Source of the DNA: Pseudomonas sp. B21-056
Lineage (GTDB): Bacteria; Pseudomonadota; Gammaproteobacteria; Pseudomonadales; Pseudomonadaceae
Assembly (NCBI RefSeq): GCF_026016325.1
Contig: NZ_CP087203.1
Span: forward strand, 4,154,001 to 4,218,000
Direction of reading: 5' to 3'
DNA length: 64,000 nt
The stretch's first letter is position 1; each line of letters opens with the position of its first letter. Positions 24,900 through 34,502 of the stretch are shown one piece after another. The translations under genes and the position numbers were made by a program. The notes beneath the pieces are model-generated. The model had not been told where the DNA came from, did not search any database, and saw nothing but the letters and a program-made list of their open reading frames with translations.

Positions 24900-25364
24900 A
24901 TGCCCATGAATCTCGACGCAATCGATCGCCGGATCCTGCGAGCCTTGCAACGTGATGGTCGCTTGCAGAATCTTGAACTGGCCAGGCAGGTCGGTCTTTC
25001 GCCCTCACCCTGCCTGAGACGCGTGCGCCTGTTGGAAGAAGCCGGTGTCATCGAGCGTTATGTCGCCCTGGTCAATCCGCTGAAGGTAGACGCGGCCATC
25101 ACGCTGTTTGTACGCGTGTGGTTGACCGGACAGGACGAAGAGACGGTCGATCGATTCACTGCTGCCGTGCGTGAGCTGCCGCAGGTGCTGGAGTGCCATT
25201 TGATGGCGGGTGACTGCGATTTCCTGCTGCGCGTGGTGGCTTCCGATCTGGACGCTTACCGGCAGTTCCAGATCAAGCATCTGGCGCGCATCAAGGGCGT
25301 CCAGAACCTGAAGACTGAAATCCCGATGCAGAAGATCAAGCTGACGACCGAGTTACCGATTTGA
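24900..25364 (+). CDS. Lrp/AsnC-family transcriptional regulator
   Basis: A 154-residue regulator with an N-terminal winged helix-turn-helix (IDRRILRALQRDGRLQNLEL, then QVGLSPSPCLRRVRLLEEAG) and a C-terminal RAM ligand-binding domain (residues about 65-150, including VLECHLMAGDCDFLLRVV). Typically octameric and responsive to amino acids. It is divergent from azlCD, which points to control of amino-acid export. Start ATG 24900 or 24906 cannot be separated. Confidence 0.92.
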   Translation: MPMNLDAIDRRILRALQRDGRLQNLELARQVGLSPSPCLRRVRLLEEAGVIERYVALVNPLKVDAAITLFVRVWLTGQDEETVDRFTAAVRELPQVLECHLMAGDCDFLLRVVASDLDAYRQFQIKHLARIKGVQNLKTEIPMQKIKLTTELPI

Positions 25365-25418
25365 CGTCATGGGGTACTGAAGCGCCGTGGTGCAGGTCAC
25401 CACGGCGCTTCAGGTTGA

Positions 25419-26720
25419 TCAGTTAAACAACTCCACCCCCAACTGGAACGCAACCCACAGCGCCAGGCCAGTCGCAAAGGCCAGCGCAATGTTCTCGAAC
25501 AGGTTGTTGCGGTATTCCTTGCTCAGCAACGACTTCTGGTTGGACATGATCAGCAGGCCCAGAGAGATGACCGGCAGGCCGATGATATTCAAGGCATTGA
25601 CGCCGATGGTCAGCGTGACGAAGTCCGGCATGCCGGGCAGTGACCAGATCAACGGGGTCACCAGGATGAACAGCATGAACCACTTGTGCATCGGGTCGCG
25701 GTGGAACTCTTTGCCATAGCGCTCCCGGCGCTCGGGCCGCACGTGTTGGAAGGCGTCGGTGATGAGCATCGGAAAAGCCGTGGTCTTGCCCGAAATGCTG
25801 GCGAACAGCGTGGCGAACACGCCGACGAAAAAGACGTACCAACCGATCGAGCCGAAGAACATCTCCAGCGCCTTGCCCAGATCCCCCAGGGTGTTGACCT
25901 CGATGCCGTTGGGCCGGAGGATTTCCGCGCCGACGATCCAGATCGCCAGGTTGATGATGATCCCGACGAACACCGCAAACAGCAGGTCGTTGCGCTGGAC
26001 GCGCTTGTGCTCGGGACCTGTCCAGCCCTTCTGGCGCATGACGTAGGGATGCACGAAGTTGGCGATGGAGCCAGCGACCGCACCGATCACCGAAACCGCC
26101 ACCAGCAGCGCACCGTGCACGCCCTCGTCGGGAGGAATACTGAAGCCGATGGTGCCTTTGACGATACCGGCGACATCCGGGCCGGACATGACCGCCAGCG
26201 CCAGGAATGCCAACGTCATGATCGCCAGCAGCGCTTTCATCACGCCTTCGATCATCGAATAGATGTTTCGACCCACCAGCAGCCACACCGCCAGCACCAC
26301 CGCCACCGAACAGAGCAATGGGCGGTCGATCTTCAGCAACATGGCCAGCGCCTCGCCGGCGCCCTTGATCATGTAGGCATTCATCAAATGCCCCATCAGC
26401 AGCGCATAAACCAGCAGGAACCAGGCGAAGAACGGGTTGAGCTGGGCATAGCCCTGCAGGATGGTCATGCCCTGGTTATTGCAGAGCTGGAAGCGCGCGA
26501 TGATGTTGACGATGAGGAATCGCAGCAGCAAGGACACCGCCAGCACCCACATCATGGCGTAGCCGTAGTTCGCACCGGCCACGGAAGAGGTGATCAGGTC
26601 GCCTGCGCCCAGCCAGGCCAGTACTGCGATGATGCCGGGGCCAAGAAGCTTCAGCGTGCGTACGAAGCGGCTCTGCGTGGACGCGGCAGCCTGGCCTTCA
26701 ACGGAAGGAATGCTCGACAT
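25419..26720 (-). CDS. NRAMP-family transporter with divergent metal-binding motifs
   Basis: A 433-residue protein with about 11 membrane helices of the Nramp/APC fold (LLGPGIIAVLAWLGAGDLIT at residues about 25-44; SGKTTAFPMLITDAFQ). Classical Mn/Fe transporters have DPGN in helix 1 and MPH in helix 6; here the positions read GAGD and ANFVHP. It is therefore probably a relative with other substrate preference, such as Mg or Al, or a proton-coupled transporter of unknown substrate. It is transcribed alone. Confidence 0.88.
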   Translation of the reverse strand: MSSIPSVEGQAAASTQSRFVRTLKLLGPGIIAVLAWLGAGDLITSSVAGANYGYAMMWVLAVSLLLRFLIVNIIARFQLCNNQGMTILQGYAQLNPFFAWFLLVYALLMGHLMNAYMIKGAGEALAMLLKIDRPLLCSVAVVLAVWLLVGRNIYSMIEGVMKALLAIMTLAFLALAVMSGPDVAGIVKGTIGFSIPPDEGVHGALLVAVSVIGAVAGSIANFVHPYVMRQKGWTGPEHKRVQRNDLLFAVFVGIIINLAIWIVGAEILRPNGIEVNTLGDLGKALEMFFGSIGWYVFFVGVFATLFASISGKTTAFPMLITDAFQHVRPERRERYGKEFHRDPMHKWFMLFILVTPLIWSLPGMPDFVTLTIGVNALNIIGLPVISLGLLIMSNQKSLLSKEYRNNLFENIALAFATGLALWVAFQLGVELFN

Positions 26721-26776
26721 GGATGGAGTCTCCGTTATTTTTTTTGTAAGAAACGGGAACAGTCGAACACATTACA

Positions 26777-26788
26777 TACGACATCGTA
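26777..26788. promoter_or_regulatory. short palindrome TACGACATCGTA upstream of the NRAMP-like gene
   Basis: Two 5-base arms with a 2-base centre in the AT-rich leader (26721-26880), 57 bases before the transporter start. It is the only symmetric element I see in this promoter region; a binding protein cannot be named. Confidence 0.3.
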
Positions 26789-26880
26789 CAACCATAATTA
26801 ACGGGTAAGTGTGTGAAAATATTTCAAACTCTGCCGGCTTTTCGCGGCCGGGCATTTGTCTGCTGAATACTCACTACGCC

Positions 26881-27117
26881 CTAGCCCCTCACCCGCTCGC
26901 CCTGATCGATCATCCAGCGAATCATGCTCGCCAACGGCACCCGATGATGCTGGATCGCGCACCAGCTCCCCTGCTCTTGACTGTAGCGCTCGACATAACG
27001 GCTGAGCAGCACATGCTGGCCATCCTCGGCCAACCGCAGTTCCATCTCGCGGCAGTGCAGCGCACCTTGATCGCACGTTCTCATGCGTCGATGCAGGACC
27101 AGCGCGTCGTTACTCAT
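26881..27117 (-). CDS. hypothetical protein
   Basis: A 78-residue soluble protein starting MSNDALVLHRRMRTC, with an even mix of charged residues and two cysteines. The ATG at 27117 overlaps the end of the upstream MlaA-family gene by 8 bases, so both are probably one operon. I do not recognise the family. The upstream extension in the same frame lies inside mlaA and is dropped. Confidence 0.7.
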   Translation of the reverse strand: MSNDALVLHRRMRTCDQGALHCREMELRLAEDGQHVLLSRYVERYSQEQGSWCAIQHHRVPLASMIRWMIDQGERVRG

Positions 27118-27898
27118 TGACGGGCTCCCCTTGCTGGCATTGTCTGGTGTGTCGGGCAACTGAAGCTGATTTTCCCTGGGCGACAAAATCGGCGCGCTGC
27201 TGCGCCACCGCATCGCGCAGGGCCACGTAGTAATCCGGCTGGGTCCGCAGTTGATCCGTCAGCGGTAACGCCTGGGCGCGGCCATCGACGATGCCGCCTG
27301 CGGTGTTGATCGTGCCCAGGGTGTCGACGGTGTTGCTGTTACCGCCGAACGGGTCGACCGCGAAACTGATCACCTTGCCAGTGGCGTCCCTCAGGTTGGC
27401 CGTTCCCAGCAGCGGCAATTCCACCGTCGGCCCCGCAGCGATGTTCCAGACGCCGAAGGTCTGGCCGAAATCAGCCTTGTGGCGCTCGATGCCAAGTTTG
27501 CCCGACACGTCGATCAGCCCGACGATGCCGGCCGTGGTGTTGATGACAAAACGTCCCAGGGTGTTGAGCGAGCGCTGCCCATTGCCTTGCAGCAGATCGT
27601 TGATGAACACCTTGGGCTCGCCGAAGTTCGCCACGAAGTTGTGCATGCCGGTCTGCATGGCCTCCGGAAGATGGCGATAGCCACGGGCGACAGGGGCCAG
27701 GGCGTAGTCATCCACGGTTCGGTTGAAGGCGAAGATGCCACGGTTGATGGGCTCGGCTGGATCGGCAACGGTATAGCTTGTGCTATCGCAACGGCCTGGC
27801 GTTGCGGCGGGCGTGCTGGCGCAGCCCCCGGCGAGGGCTGCGAGCAGGATGACCAGGGAGGATCGAACACGGAGCGAAGCGGGGTCGGTGAGCGGCAT
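27110..27898 (-). CDS. MlaA/VacJ-family outer-membrane lipoprotein
   Basis: A 262-residue lipoprotein with a signal peptide and lipobox LAGGC (Cys near residue 26). The MlaA core is clear: DPAEPINRGIFAFNRTVDDY, then FINDLLQGNGQRSLNTLGRF and the C-terminal RAQALPLTDQL. MlaA removes phospholipids from the outer leaflet of the outer membrane. The start at 27898 is the one that gives a proper signal peptide. No mla transport genes are next to it, so this may be a paralogue. Confidence 0.9.
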   Translation of the reverse strand: MPLTDPASLRVRSSLVILLAALAGGCASTPAATPGRCDSTSYTVADPAEPINRGIFAFNRTVDDYALAPVARGYRHLPEAMQTGMHNFVANFGEPKVFINDLLQGNGQRSLNTLGRFVINTTAGIVGLIDVSGKLGIERHKADFGQTFGVWNIAAGPTVELPLLGTANLRDATGKVISFAVDPFGGNSNTVDTLGTINTAGGIVDGRAQALPLTDQLRTQPDYYVALRDAVAQQRADFVAQGKSASVARHTRQCQQGEPVNE

Positions 27899-28140
27899 AC
27901 GGGGCTGTCTCGGCAAGGGATGGGCGGTGCCAGTCAGTCGAGGAATGAAGCCATGCACAGTTCCCACAGGTTTTGTGCTCAACAGGACCGGCATTGGGCA
28001 AATCCTGCCGCTGTTTTCTTGCCCGCAGATTTCCACAACATTGCCCGCCGGCAACTTTATTTCCGGATTGAAATATATGACGCAGGCCGTGGATTGCCCC
28101 TAGTATCCCCTCCTGTATTCCCTACCCTGCGTGCCCCACC

Positions 28141-28851
28141 GTGAGCCATCTGATCCTGGTGGACGACGACCTCGAAGTCCTCGCCCTCTTGCGCAAATTC
28201 CTCGAACAACATGGCTACAGCGTCGATGTGGCCGCCGACGGCAACGCCCTCTGGCAAGCGGTGGAACGGCGCCTGCCGGACCTTATCATCCTCGACGTCA
28301 TGCTGCCCGGCGACAGCGGCCTGGTGCTCTGCCAGCGGCTGCGCGCCGAACACACGGTGGGCATCATCATGCTCACCGCCATGGGCGAGTTGAGTGACCG
28401 CGTCGTCGGCCTGGAGCTGGGGGCGGACGACTACCTGACCAAGCCGTTCGACGCACGGGAGCTGCTGGCCCGGGTGCGTGCCGTCCTCCGGCGTACCGGC
28501 GACGCCAAGGGCGCGCTCGGCGACAACACTCGCCTGGTCCTGGAGTTCGAAAACTGGCAACTGGACGTTGCCCGCCGCGAATTGCGCTCGCCGGAAAAAG
28601 TCATGATTCCGCTGTCCACCGGTGAGTTCGAGCTGCTGCTGGTGTTCGTCGAACACCCGCGTCGGGTGCTCAGCCGCCAGCAGTTGCTGGACATGGCCCG
28701 AGGCGAGACTTACGACGCATTTGACCGCAGCATCGATGTCCAGGTCAGCCGGTTGCGTCGCAAACTGGAAACCGACATCACCGGTGCGTCCATGATCCGC
28801 ACCGTTCGCAACGGTGGCTACCTTTTCAGCCCCCATGTGGTGAAACGATGA
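28141..28851 (+). CDS. OmpR-family response regulator
   Basis: A 236-residue response regulator with GTG start. The receiver domain has the acidic pocket VDDD (residues 6-9), phospho-acceptor Asp in LIILDVMLPGDSG (about residue 52) and KPFDARELL. The C-terminal winged helix ends RSIDVQVSRLRRKLETD then RTVRNGGYLF. It overlaps the kinase gene by 4 bases, so both form one two-component operon. Confidence 0.95.
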   Translation: MSHLILVDDDLEVLALLRKFLEQHGYSVDVAADGNALWQAVERRLPDLIILDVMLPGDSGLVLCQRLRAEHTVGIIMLTAMGELSDRVVGLELGADDYLTKPFDARELLARVRAVLRRTGDAKGALGDNTRLVLEFENWQLDVARRELRSPEKVMIPLSTGEFELLLVFVEHPRRVLSRQQLLDMARGETYDAFDRSIDVQVSRLRRKLETDITGASMIRTVRNGGYLFSPHVVKR

Positions 28852-30194
28852 AGCCGAAGCGTACGGGCACTCGTCGTCCTCGGGATACCCTGGCGCGCTG
28901 GATCGCCCTGACCACCCTGGTTGCCATGCTGACCCTGCTGGCGCTGAATGCACTGTTCAGCCTGCTGGCGGGAGCCTGGGCCCGCCCTCCCCTGATGGAA
29001 ACCGGCCTGATCGAAAAAATCGCCGCCATCACCCGCATCATCGACTCCGTGGCGCCCGAACAACGGCCGGCCATTGCCAGGGCGGCCAGTGACCGGCTCT
29101 TCAGCACGCAATGGCTGCAACACCATGAAGACGCCCGGTTACCGGTGGTCGACGATCCGGAATACAGCGACGGCGCAACCCTGCTGCGCCAGCAACTGGG
29201 CAGGCCCGATGCACGGATAGAAGGCTACGAGCCGAGCGATTGGCCCGCTGACCAGCCCGGCGGACGCTACGCCGCGATGATCGAGTTGTCCGATCATTCG
29301 TGGGTGATGTTTTCCCTACCGGCACGCAGCTGGGGCCTGGAGGAATGGGAGCGCAACCTGATCATCATCGCGCTAATCCTGTTGTCGGCATTTATCGTCG
29401 CGCTGGTTGCCACCCGACACCTGGCCGCGCCCCTGGAACGTTTCGCCGAAGGCGCCAGGCGTTTCGGCGTGGACCACCAGGCACCACCCATTCCCGTCGT
29501 CGGTCCCTACGAAATCCGCCAGGCCATTCTCGCCTTCAACGCCATGCAGGCCCAGCTCAAGCACTTCATCGAGGATCGCACGCAAATGCTCGCCGCCATC
29601 TCCCATGACTTGCGTGCACCCTTGACCCGCATGCGCCTGCGCGGGGAGTTCATCGAGGACACCGAGCAGCAATCCCGGCTGTTCAGGGACGTGGACGAGA
29701 TGCAGGCGATGATCAATTCGGCCCTGGAATTTTTCCGCGACGACGCACGGCTCGAACACCCCACCGCCTTCGACCTGGCTGAGCTGCTGCACACCGTCGT
29801 CGATGATTTCAAGGACGCCGGCAGCGAGGTTGCCTTCGATGGCGCCCCTCGCTTCGTCTACACGGGCCGGCCCATCGGGCTCAAGCGCGCGTTGGTAAAC
29901 CTGATCGACAACGCGATCAAATATGGCGGCGAACCCAGTGTTCAACTCAAGGCCTGGGACGATCATGTGGAAATCCATATCCTGGATCGAGGCCCGGGCA
30001 TCGCGCCCGAGTTCCGCGAGCAGGTCTTCACCCCGTTCTTTCGTCTCGAAGGTTCACGCAACAAGAATACCGGTGGCGTCGGGCTGGGCCTCTCGGCGGC
30101 GCGGGCGACGGTGCTCGAGCACGGTGGGACGCTGGCCCTCGATAATCGGCGCGATAGCGGGTTGCAAGTGAGGGTTTCGCTGCCATTGAACTGA
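28848..30194 (+). CDS. membrane sensor histidine kinase
   Basis: A 448-residue kinase: helix 1 (about residues 18-42), periplasmic domain (about 43-165), helix 2 (about 166-186), HAMP, HisKA with phospho-accepting His in AAISHDLRAPLTRMRLRGE (about residue 250) and HATPase with NLIDNAIKYGG (N box) and GLGLSAARATVLEHGG. It partners the regulator upstream. The periplasmic stimulus is unknown; the closest architecture is the EnvZ/RstB type. Confidence 0.94.
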   Translation: MKPKRTGTRRPRDTLARWIALTTLVAMLTLLALNALFSLLAGAWARPPLMETGLIEKIAAITRIIDSVAPEQRPAIARAASDRLFSTQWLQHHEDARLPVVDDPEYSDGATLLRQQLGRPDARIEGYEPSDWPADQPGGRYAAMIELSDHSWVMFSLPARSWGLEEWERNLIIIALILLSAFIVALVATRHLAAPLERFAEGARRFGVDHQAPPIPVVGPYEIRQAILAFNAMQAQLKHFIEDRTQMLAAISHDLRAPLTRMRLRGEFIEDTEQQSRLFRDVDEMQAMINSALEFFRDDARLEHPTAFDLAELLHTVVDDFKDAGSEVAFDGAPRFVYTGRPIGLKRALVNLIDNAIKYGGEPSVQLKAWDDHVEIHILDRGPGIAPEFREQVFTPFFRLEGSRNKNTGGVGLGLSAARATVLEHGGTLALDNRRDSGLQVRVSLPLN

Positions 30195-30295
30195 TCGCCC
30201 AAGGGGCCGTCGGCAAACAAAAAGCCTGAACAACCGCTGCCTTCCCCGGTAGGATGTCCGGCCTTTCGGCCTGGACCCGCCCTGGAATTGCCCCG

Positions 30296-30817
30296 ATGAT
30301 CCTGATTGTTTACGCCCACCCCTACCCCGACCAGTCGCGGGTCAACCAGCAGATGCTCGAGCGGGCGTCCAGCCTTCCAGACGTGGTCGTACGTTCCCTC
30401 TACGATCTCTATCCGGACTTTGACATCGACGTCGAAGCCGAACAGCGCGCCGTCGAGCAGGCACACCTGGTCGTCCTCCAGCACCCGATGTACTGGTACA
30501 GCATGCCGCCCCTGCTGAAATTGTGGATCGACAAGGTGTTCACCCATGGTTGGGCGTACGGCAGAGGTACCACGGCCCTGAAGGACAAGGGCCTGCTGTG
30601 GGCCGTCACCACGGGTGGCGAGCCTGACCATTTCCAGATCGGCGCCCATCCAGGTTTTTCCGTGTTGGCCCAGCCCCTTCACGCAACGGCGGTCTACTGC
30701 CGCATGCGCTGGCTGGAGCCGGTCGTCGTCCACGGTGCCTATGCCGCCGAGTCGCAAACCCAACACGCACAAATCGAACACTACCGCGCCCGCCTGGCCT
30801 GCTGGAAGGAAGATTGA
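30296..30817 (+). CDS. kefF: KefF-type NAD(P)H quinone oxidoreductase
   Basis: A 173-residue flavodoxin-fold protein ([42 protein letters not shown] is the FMN/dimer region, residues about 65-86). KefF is the cytosolic activating subunit of the KefC potassium efflux system, reducing quinones and electrophiles. Start ATG 30296; it stops one base before kefC. Confidence 0.88.
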   Translation: MILIVYAHPYPDQSRVNQQMLERASSLPDVVVRSLYDLYPDFDIDVEAEQRAVEQAHLVVLQHPMYWYSMPPLLKLWIDKVFTHGWAYGRGTTALKDKGLLWAVTTGGEPDHFQIGAHPGFSVLAQPLHATAVYCRMRWLEPVVVHGAYAAESQTQHAQIEHYRARLACWKED

Positions 30818-30818
30818 A

Positions 30819-32645
30819 ATGGAGACTCACAGCCTGATCGAGATGCTCATCTACCTGGCCTCGGCAACCTTGATCGTGCCGATTGCCGTCAGGTTCGGCC
30901 TGGGCCCGGTGCTGGGTTACCTGCTGGCCGGGTGCGTCATCGGCCCGTGGGGGCTGAAGCTCATTACCGACGTCAAGGCCATCCTGGAATTCGCCGAAAT
31001 CGGCGTCGTGCTGATGCTGTTCATCATCGGGCTTGAGCTCGACCCCAAGCGGCTGTGGGCGCTGCGACGGATGGTGTTCGGTGGTGGGGTCTTGCAGATG
31101 CTCGCCTGTGGCGTTGCGATCGCGGTGTTCTGCGCCGCCCTGGGCCTGAACTGGACGGCTGCGTTGCTGGTCGGCCTGACCCTGAGCCTTTCTTCCACGG
31201 CAATTGCCATGCAGGCGATGAATGAACGCAACCTGACGGCAACCGCCGTCGGCCGCAGCAGCTTTGCCGTGCTGTTGTTCCAGGACATCGCGGCCATTCC
31301 CCTGGTCGCCATGATCCCCCTGCTGTCGGCCCACGGCGAAACACCGTCAGGCACCGCCCTGGCGTTGTCGATCGTCAAGATCGTCGCGGCCATCAGCGTC
31401 GTCATCCTGCTGGGACGCTATGTGACGCGGCCATTGCTGCGCTTCGCCGCCCGCTCGGGCCTGCGGGAGATTTTCAGCGCCGTGGCACTGTTCCTGGTGT
31501 TCGGCTTCGGTTTTCTCCTGGAAGAAGCCGGCCTGTCGATGGCCATGGGCGCCTTCCTTGCCGGAGTGTTGCTGGCCAGCTCCGAATACCGGCATGCCCT
31601 GGAAAGCGACATTGAGCCGTTCAAAGGCCTGCTGCTGGGGCTGTTCTTCATCGGCGTGGGCATGTCGATCGACTTCGGCACCCTGATCAACGCACCGTTG
31701 AAGGTCGCCACCCTGACCCTGGGCTTCATCCTGATCAAGCTGCTGGTGATCAAGACCGTGAGCCGGTTTCTCAACGTACCCGCGGGCCAACGCTCATGGC
31801 AGGCGGTATTGCTGGGCCAGGGCAGCGAATTCGCCTTCGTGGTGTTCGGTGCCGCGACGCTGGCCGGCATCCTGACCGAGCAATGGGGCAAGAGCCTGAC
31901 GCTGGCGGTGGCGCTGTCCATGTGCCTGACGCCCTTGCTGATCCTGCTGCTGGGTCGACTGGAGTCCGTCACCAAGAAAAACCGCCAGGAATCCGACCTC
32001 GTCGATCAGCAGAATCCACGCATCATCATTGCCGGGTTCGGTCGTTTCGGGCAGATCGCGGGACGTCTGCTGATGTCCTGCGGCGTCGAGGTGGTGGTCC
32101 TGGATCACGACCCCGACAACATCGAGACGCTGCGCAAATTCGGCGTGAAAGTGTTCTACGGCGATGCCACGCGCCTTGATCTGCTGCACGCGGCCGGCGC
32201 GGCCCAGGCCGTCGTGCTGATCAACGCGATTGACGATCAGCAGGACAATCTGACGCTGACCCGACTGGTCCAGGAGCACTTCCCCACGTTGAAGCTGATC
32301 GTGCGGGCGCGGGACATGGGGCACCTGATCACCCTGCGGCAGATGGGGGTAGAGGCGGCCGAACGGGAAACCTTCGAGAGTGCCCTGTCATTGGGCCGAC
32401 GTGCGCTGATGCAAATGGGCGTCGGACCCTACGAGGCGCGCGAACGGGCGGATCAGTTCCGTCGCCTGAACCTGCAAATGCTGGAGGAAATCGTCGCCCA
32501 GCCGGAAGATGACCTGAAGTTCCGGCACGACGCCTACCGCCGCGCCAACGCGCTGCTCACGGACATGTTCAACGAAGATCGCGCCCGTCCCGTCGACCGC
32601 TGGCCTGAACATCATCGCAACGAAACGGATGAGGTCCGTAGCTGA
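30819..32645 (+). CDS. kefC: glutathione-gated K+/H+ antiporter KefC
   Basis: A 608-residue protein: 12 to 13 membrane helices (residues 1-380) of the CPA2 antiporter family including [20 protein letters not shown], then a RCK/KTN domain starting [21 protein letters not shown] (about residues 400-520). It releases K+ and acidifies the cell during electrophile stress when glutathione adducts bind. Operon with kefF confirms the assignment. The earlier in-frame extension into kefF is not used. Confidence 0.93.
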   Translation: METHSLIEMLIYLASATLIVPIAVRFGLGPVLGYLLAGCVIGPWGLKLITDVKAILEFAEIGVVLMLFIIGLELDPKRLWALRRMVFGGGVLQMLACGVAIAVFCAALGLNWTAALLVGLTLSLSSTAIAMQAMNERNLTATAVGRSSFAVLLFQDIAAIPLVAMIPLLSAHGETPSGTALALSIVKIVAAISVVILLGRYVTRPLLRFAARSGLREIFSAVALFLVFGFGFLLEEAGLSMAMGAFLAGVLLASSEYRHALESDIEPFKGLLLGLFFIGVGMSIDFGTLINAPLKVATLTLGFILIKLLVIKTVSRFLNVPAGQRSWQAVLLGQGSEFAFVVFGAATLAGILTEQWGKSLTLAVALSMCLTPLLILLLGRLESVTKKNRQESDLVDQQNPRIIIAGFGRFGQIAGRLLMSCGVEVVVLDHDPDNIETLRKFGVKVFYGDATRLDLLHAAGAAQAVVLINAIDDQQDNLTLTRLVQEHFPTLKLIVRARDMGHLITLRQMGVEAAERETFESALSLGRRALMQMGVGPYEARERADQFRRLNLQMLEEIVAQPEDDLKFRHDAYRRANALLTDMFNEDRARPVDRWPEHHRNETDEVRS

Positions 32646-32657
32646 GGTCTCACGGCG

Positions 32658-33626
32658 TCACACGCGACCGAACTGGCGCCGGTACTCCACCGGCGTCAAC
32701 CCAGTCAGCGCCTTGAACATCCGTTGCAGGTTGGAACTGCTGCTGAAACCCAGCTCCGCGCCGATGCTGGCAAGGGGCAGCGAGGTCAGCGTCAGGCGCT
32801 CGCCCACCTGGTTCAACTTGATGCAGCGGGCATACGCGGCGACGGTCTGGCCCGTTTCGCTGCCGACCTTGCGCGCGAGCGTGCGCTCGGACATGGCGAG
32901 CCGGTCCGCCAGCGTCTTGACCGTGATCTGCTCTGCCGGCATCTGCTCGATCAGCCCGTGCAACCGGCGCAGCAACCCGTCGGGCTGTTGGATCAGGGCA
33001 ATCCCCTGGAACGCTGCGTGAGGGACGGCCGGACGCGGTAGCACCATCAACCGGGTGATGTCGCGCAGTGCATCACGGCTGACACTTCGCTCGATCAGTT
33101 TTTCAGCGATGGGCAGATAACCGTTCACCCCCGAGGCGGTGGCGGTCCGCTCGTTGAACACGCAGTTCTGCTCGCTTTGCCAACGCACGTTGCGATACCG
33201 CGCTTGCATCGCCTGCGCCAGCCACCACGTCACCGTCGCGCCTTGCCCGTCCAACCGGCCGCCGGCGGCCAGCAGGCAGACACCCGTGCAATAGGCCCAG
33301 AGCTGCAGATGCCGCGCACGTTTCGACAGTGCCTTCACCAGCAGCGCCTGCCCGGCAACGACCGCATCCACCTGTTCGGCCGACTCGGCCCAGAAACCTG
33401 GAACCAGGATCGCCTCCAGGTCGATATTGCCCAGCGCGGCCTGCGCCTGGAGGCTGATGCCATGGGCGCACATCACCGGCCCCGCTTGCAGGGCGACATA
33501 GGTCGCCTCGAACAGCGCCCGCCCCCTTCTGCGATTGGCCGCGTGCAGCAGATCGGCGAAAGCGAACAGGCCGGCAGGCATGCAACCGGGGAACAGCAGT
33601 AGACCGATTCGGATTGTCTGGGGCAT
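32658..33626 (-). CDS. AraC-family regulator with DJ-1/PfpI domain (GlxA type)
   Basis: A 322-residue regulator. The N-terminal DJ-1/PfpI-like domain (residues about 1-185) includes LQLWAYCTGVCLLAAGG around the nucleophile elbow, and the C-terminal AraC domain has ITVKTLADRLAMSERTLARK and IGAELGFSSSSNLQRMF. The ATG at 33626 (MPQTIRIGLLLFPGC) is the family-like start. A much longer frame to 34817 is antisense to the neighbour and not used. Divergent from the MBL hydrolase, which it may regulate. Confidence 0.9.
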   Translation of the reverse strand: MPQTIRIGLLLFPGCMPAGLFAFADLLHAANRRRGRALFEATYVALQAGPVMCAHGISLQAQAALGNIDLEAILVPGFWAESAEQVDAVVAGQALLVKALSKRARHLQLWAYCTGVCLLAAGGRLDGQGATVTWWLAQAMQARYRNVRWQSEQNCVFNERTATASGVNGYLPIAEKLIERSVSRDALRDITRLMVLPRPAVPHAAFQGIALIQQPDGLLRRLHGLIEQMPAEQITVKTLADRLAMSERTLARKVGSETGQTVAAYARCIKLNQVGERLTLTSLPLASIGAELGFSSSSNLQRMFKALTGLTPVEYRRQFGRV

Positions 33627-33719
33627 GGCATGAAATGAATCAACGATGTCAGATCCGGCCATTATGCCCATCAGTCCGGATCGGCACCATGGAGCCATTG
33701 TCCATGAAAGGAACGCTCC

Positions 33720-34502
33720 ATGAAGATCCAGCAGATCCGCAACGCCACGATCATCCTTGAATCCGGCCCGTATCGCCTGCTCGTCGATCCGATGCTCGCC
33801 GGCAAGGGCACGCTGCCGCCGCTGCGACTGTTCGGCGCCACCCAGCGTAATCCGCTGGTGGAACTGCCGGCCTCTACGGCTGAAGACCTGGAGAGCGTCA
33901 CTCACTGCCTGATCACGCACTGCCAGAAAGGCCATTTCGATCATCTGGACCGCGCGGCCAAACGGTGGCTGAGGGAAAAACAGATCCCTGTCATCTGCAC
34001 GGCCCACGACGCCGGCTACCTCGCCAAACGCGGCTTGAATGTCCAGCCACTCGCCAAGGACCCTGACCAGGCCAACGGGTTTCTCGGCGGCACCCTGCGC
34101 TCCGTCCGGTGCACCCACGGACGCGGCCTGGTGGGCAAGCTGATGGAGCACGGCGTCGGGTACCTGATCGAGCTGCCCGGCGAGCCCAGTGTCTACCTCA
34201 CCGGCGACACCCTGCTCACGCCCACCGTGCGCGAATTCGTGCTGCGCCATCAACCCCAGGTCAATGTGGTTCCGGCAGGTGGCGCGCGGTTCGATCTGGG
34301 CGGCGATATCATCATGGGGATTGAAGAAGCCATCGAGTTCACCCGTTTGTCCCGCGGAACCGTGATCGCCAATCACCTCGAAGCGATCAGCCATTGCCCG
34401 ACGACGCGCGAAGCACTGCGCGAAGCGGCGGCAATGGCTGGGCTCGGAAACCGGATGCGGATACCCGACGATGGCGAGACGCTGGTGTTCCAGGCGACTT
34501 AG
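33720..34502 (+). CDS. MBL-fold metallo-hydrolase
   Basis: A 260-residue metallo-beta-lactamase-fold protein. It begins MKIQQIRNATIILESG (the usual start of UlaG/YtnP-like lipid or lactone hydrolases). Zinc ligands are likely from ITHCQKGHFDHLD (residues about 62-74, a variant of HxHxDH), the Asp in YLTGDTLL and HLEAISHC near 219. Substrate unknown. It converges with the aldo/keto reductase and is divergent from an AraC-type regulator. Confidence 0.88.
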   Translation: MKIQQIRNATIILESGPYRLLVDPMLAGKGTLPPLRLFGATQRNPLVELPASTAEDLESVTHCLITHCQKGHFDHLDRAAKRWLREKQIPVICTAHDAGYLAKRGLNVQPLAKDPDQANGFLGGTLRSVRCTHGRGLVGKLMEHGVGYLIELPGEPSVYLTGDTLLTPTVREFVLRHQPQVNVVPAGGARFDLGGDIIMGIEEAIEFTRLSRGTVIANHLEAISHCPTTREALREAAAMAGLGNRMRIPDDGETLVFQAT

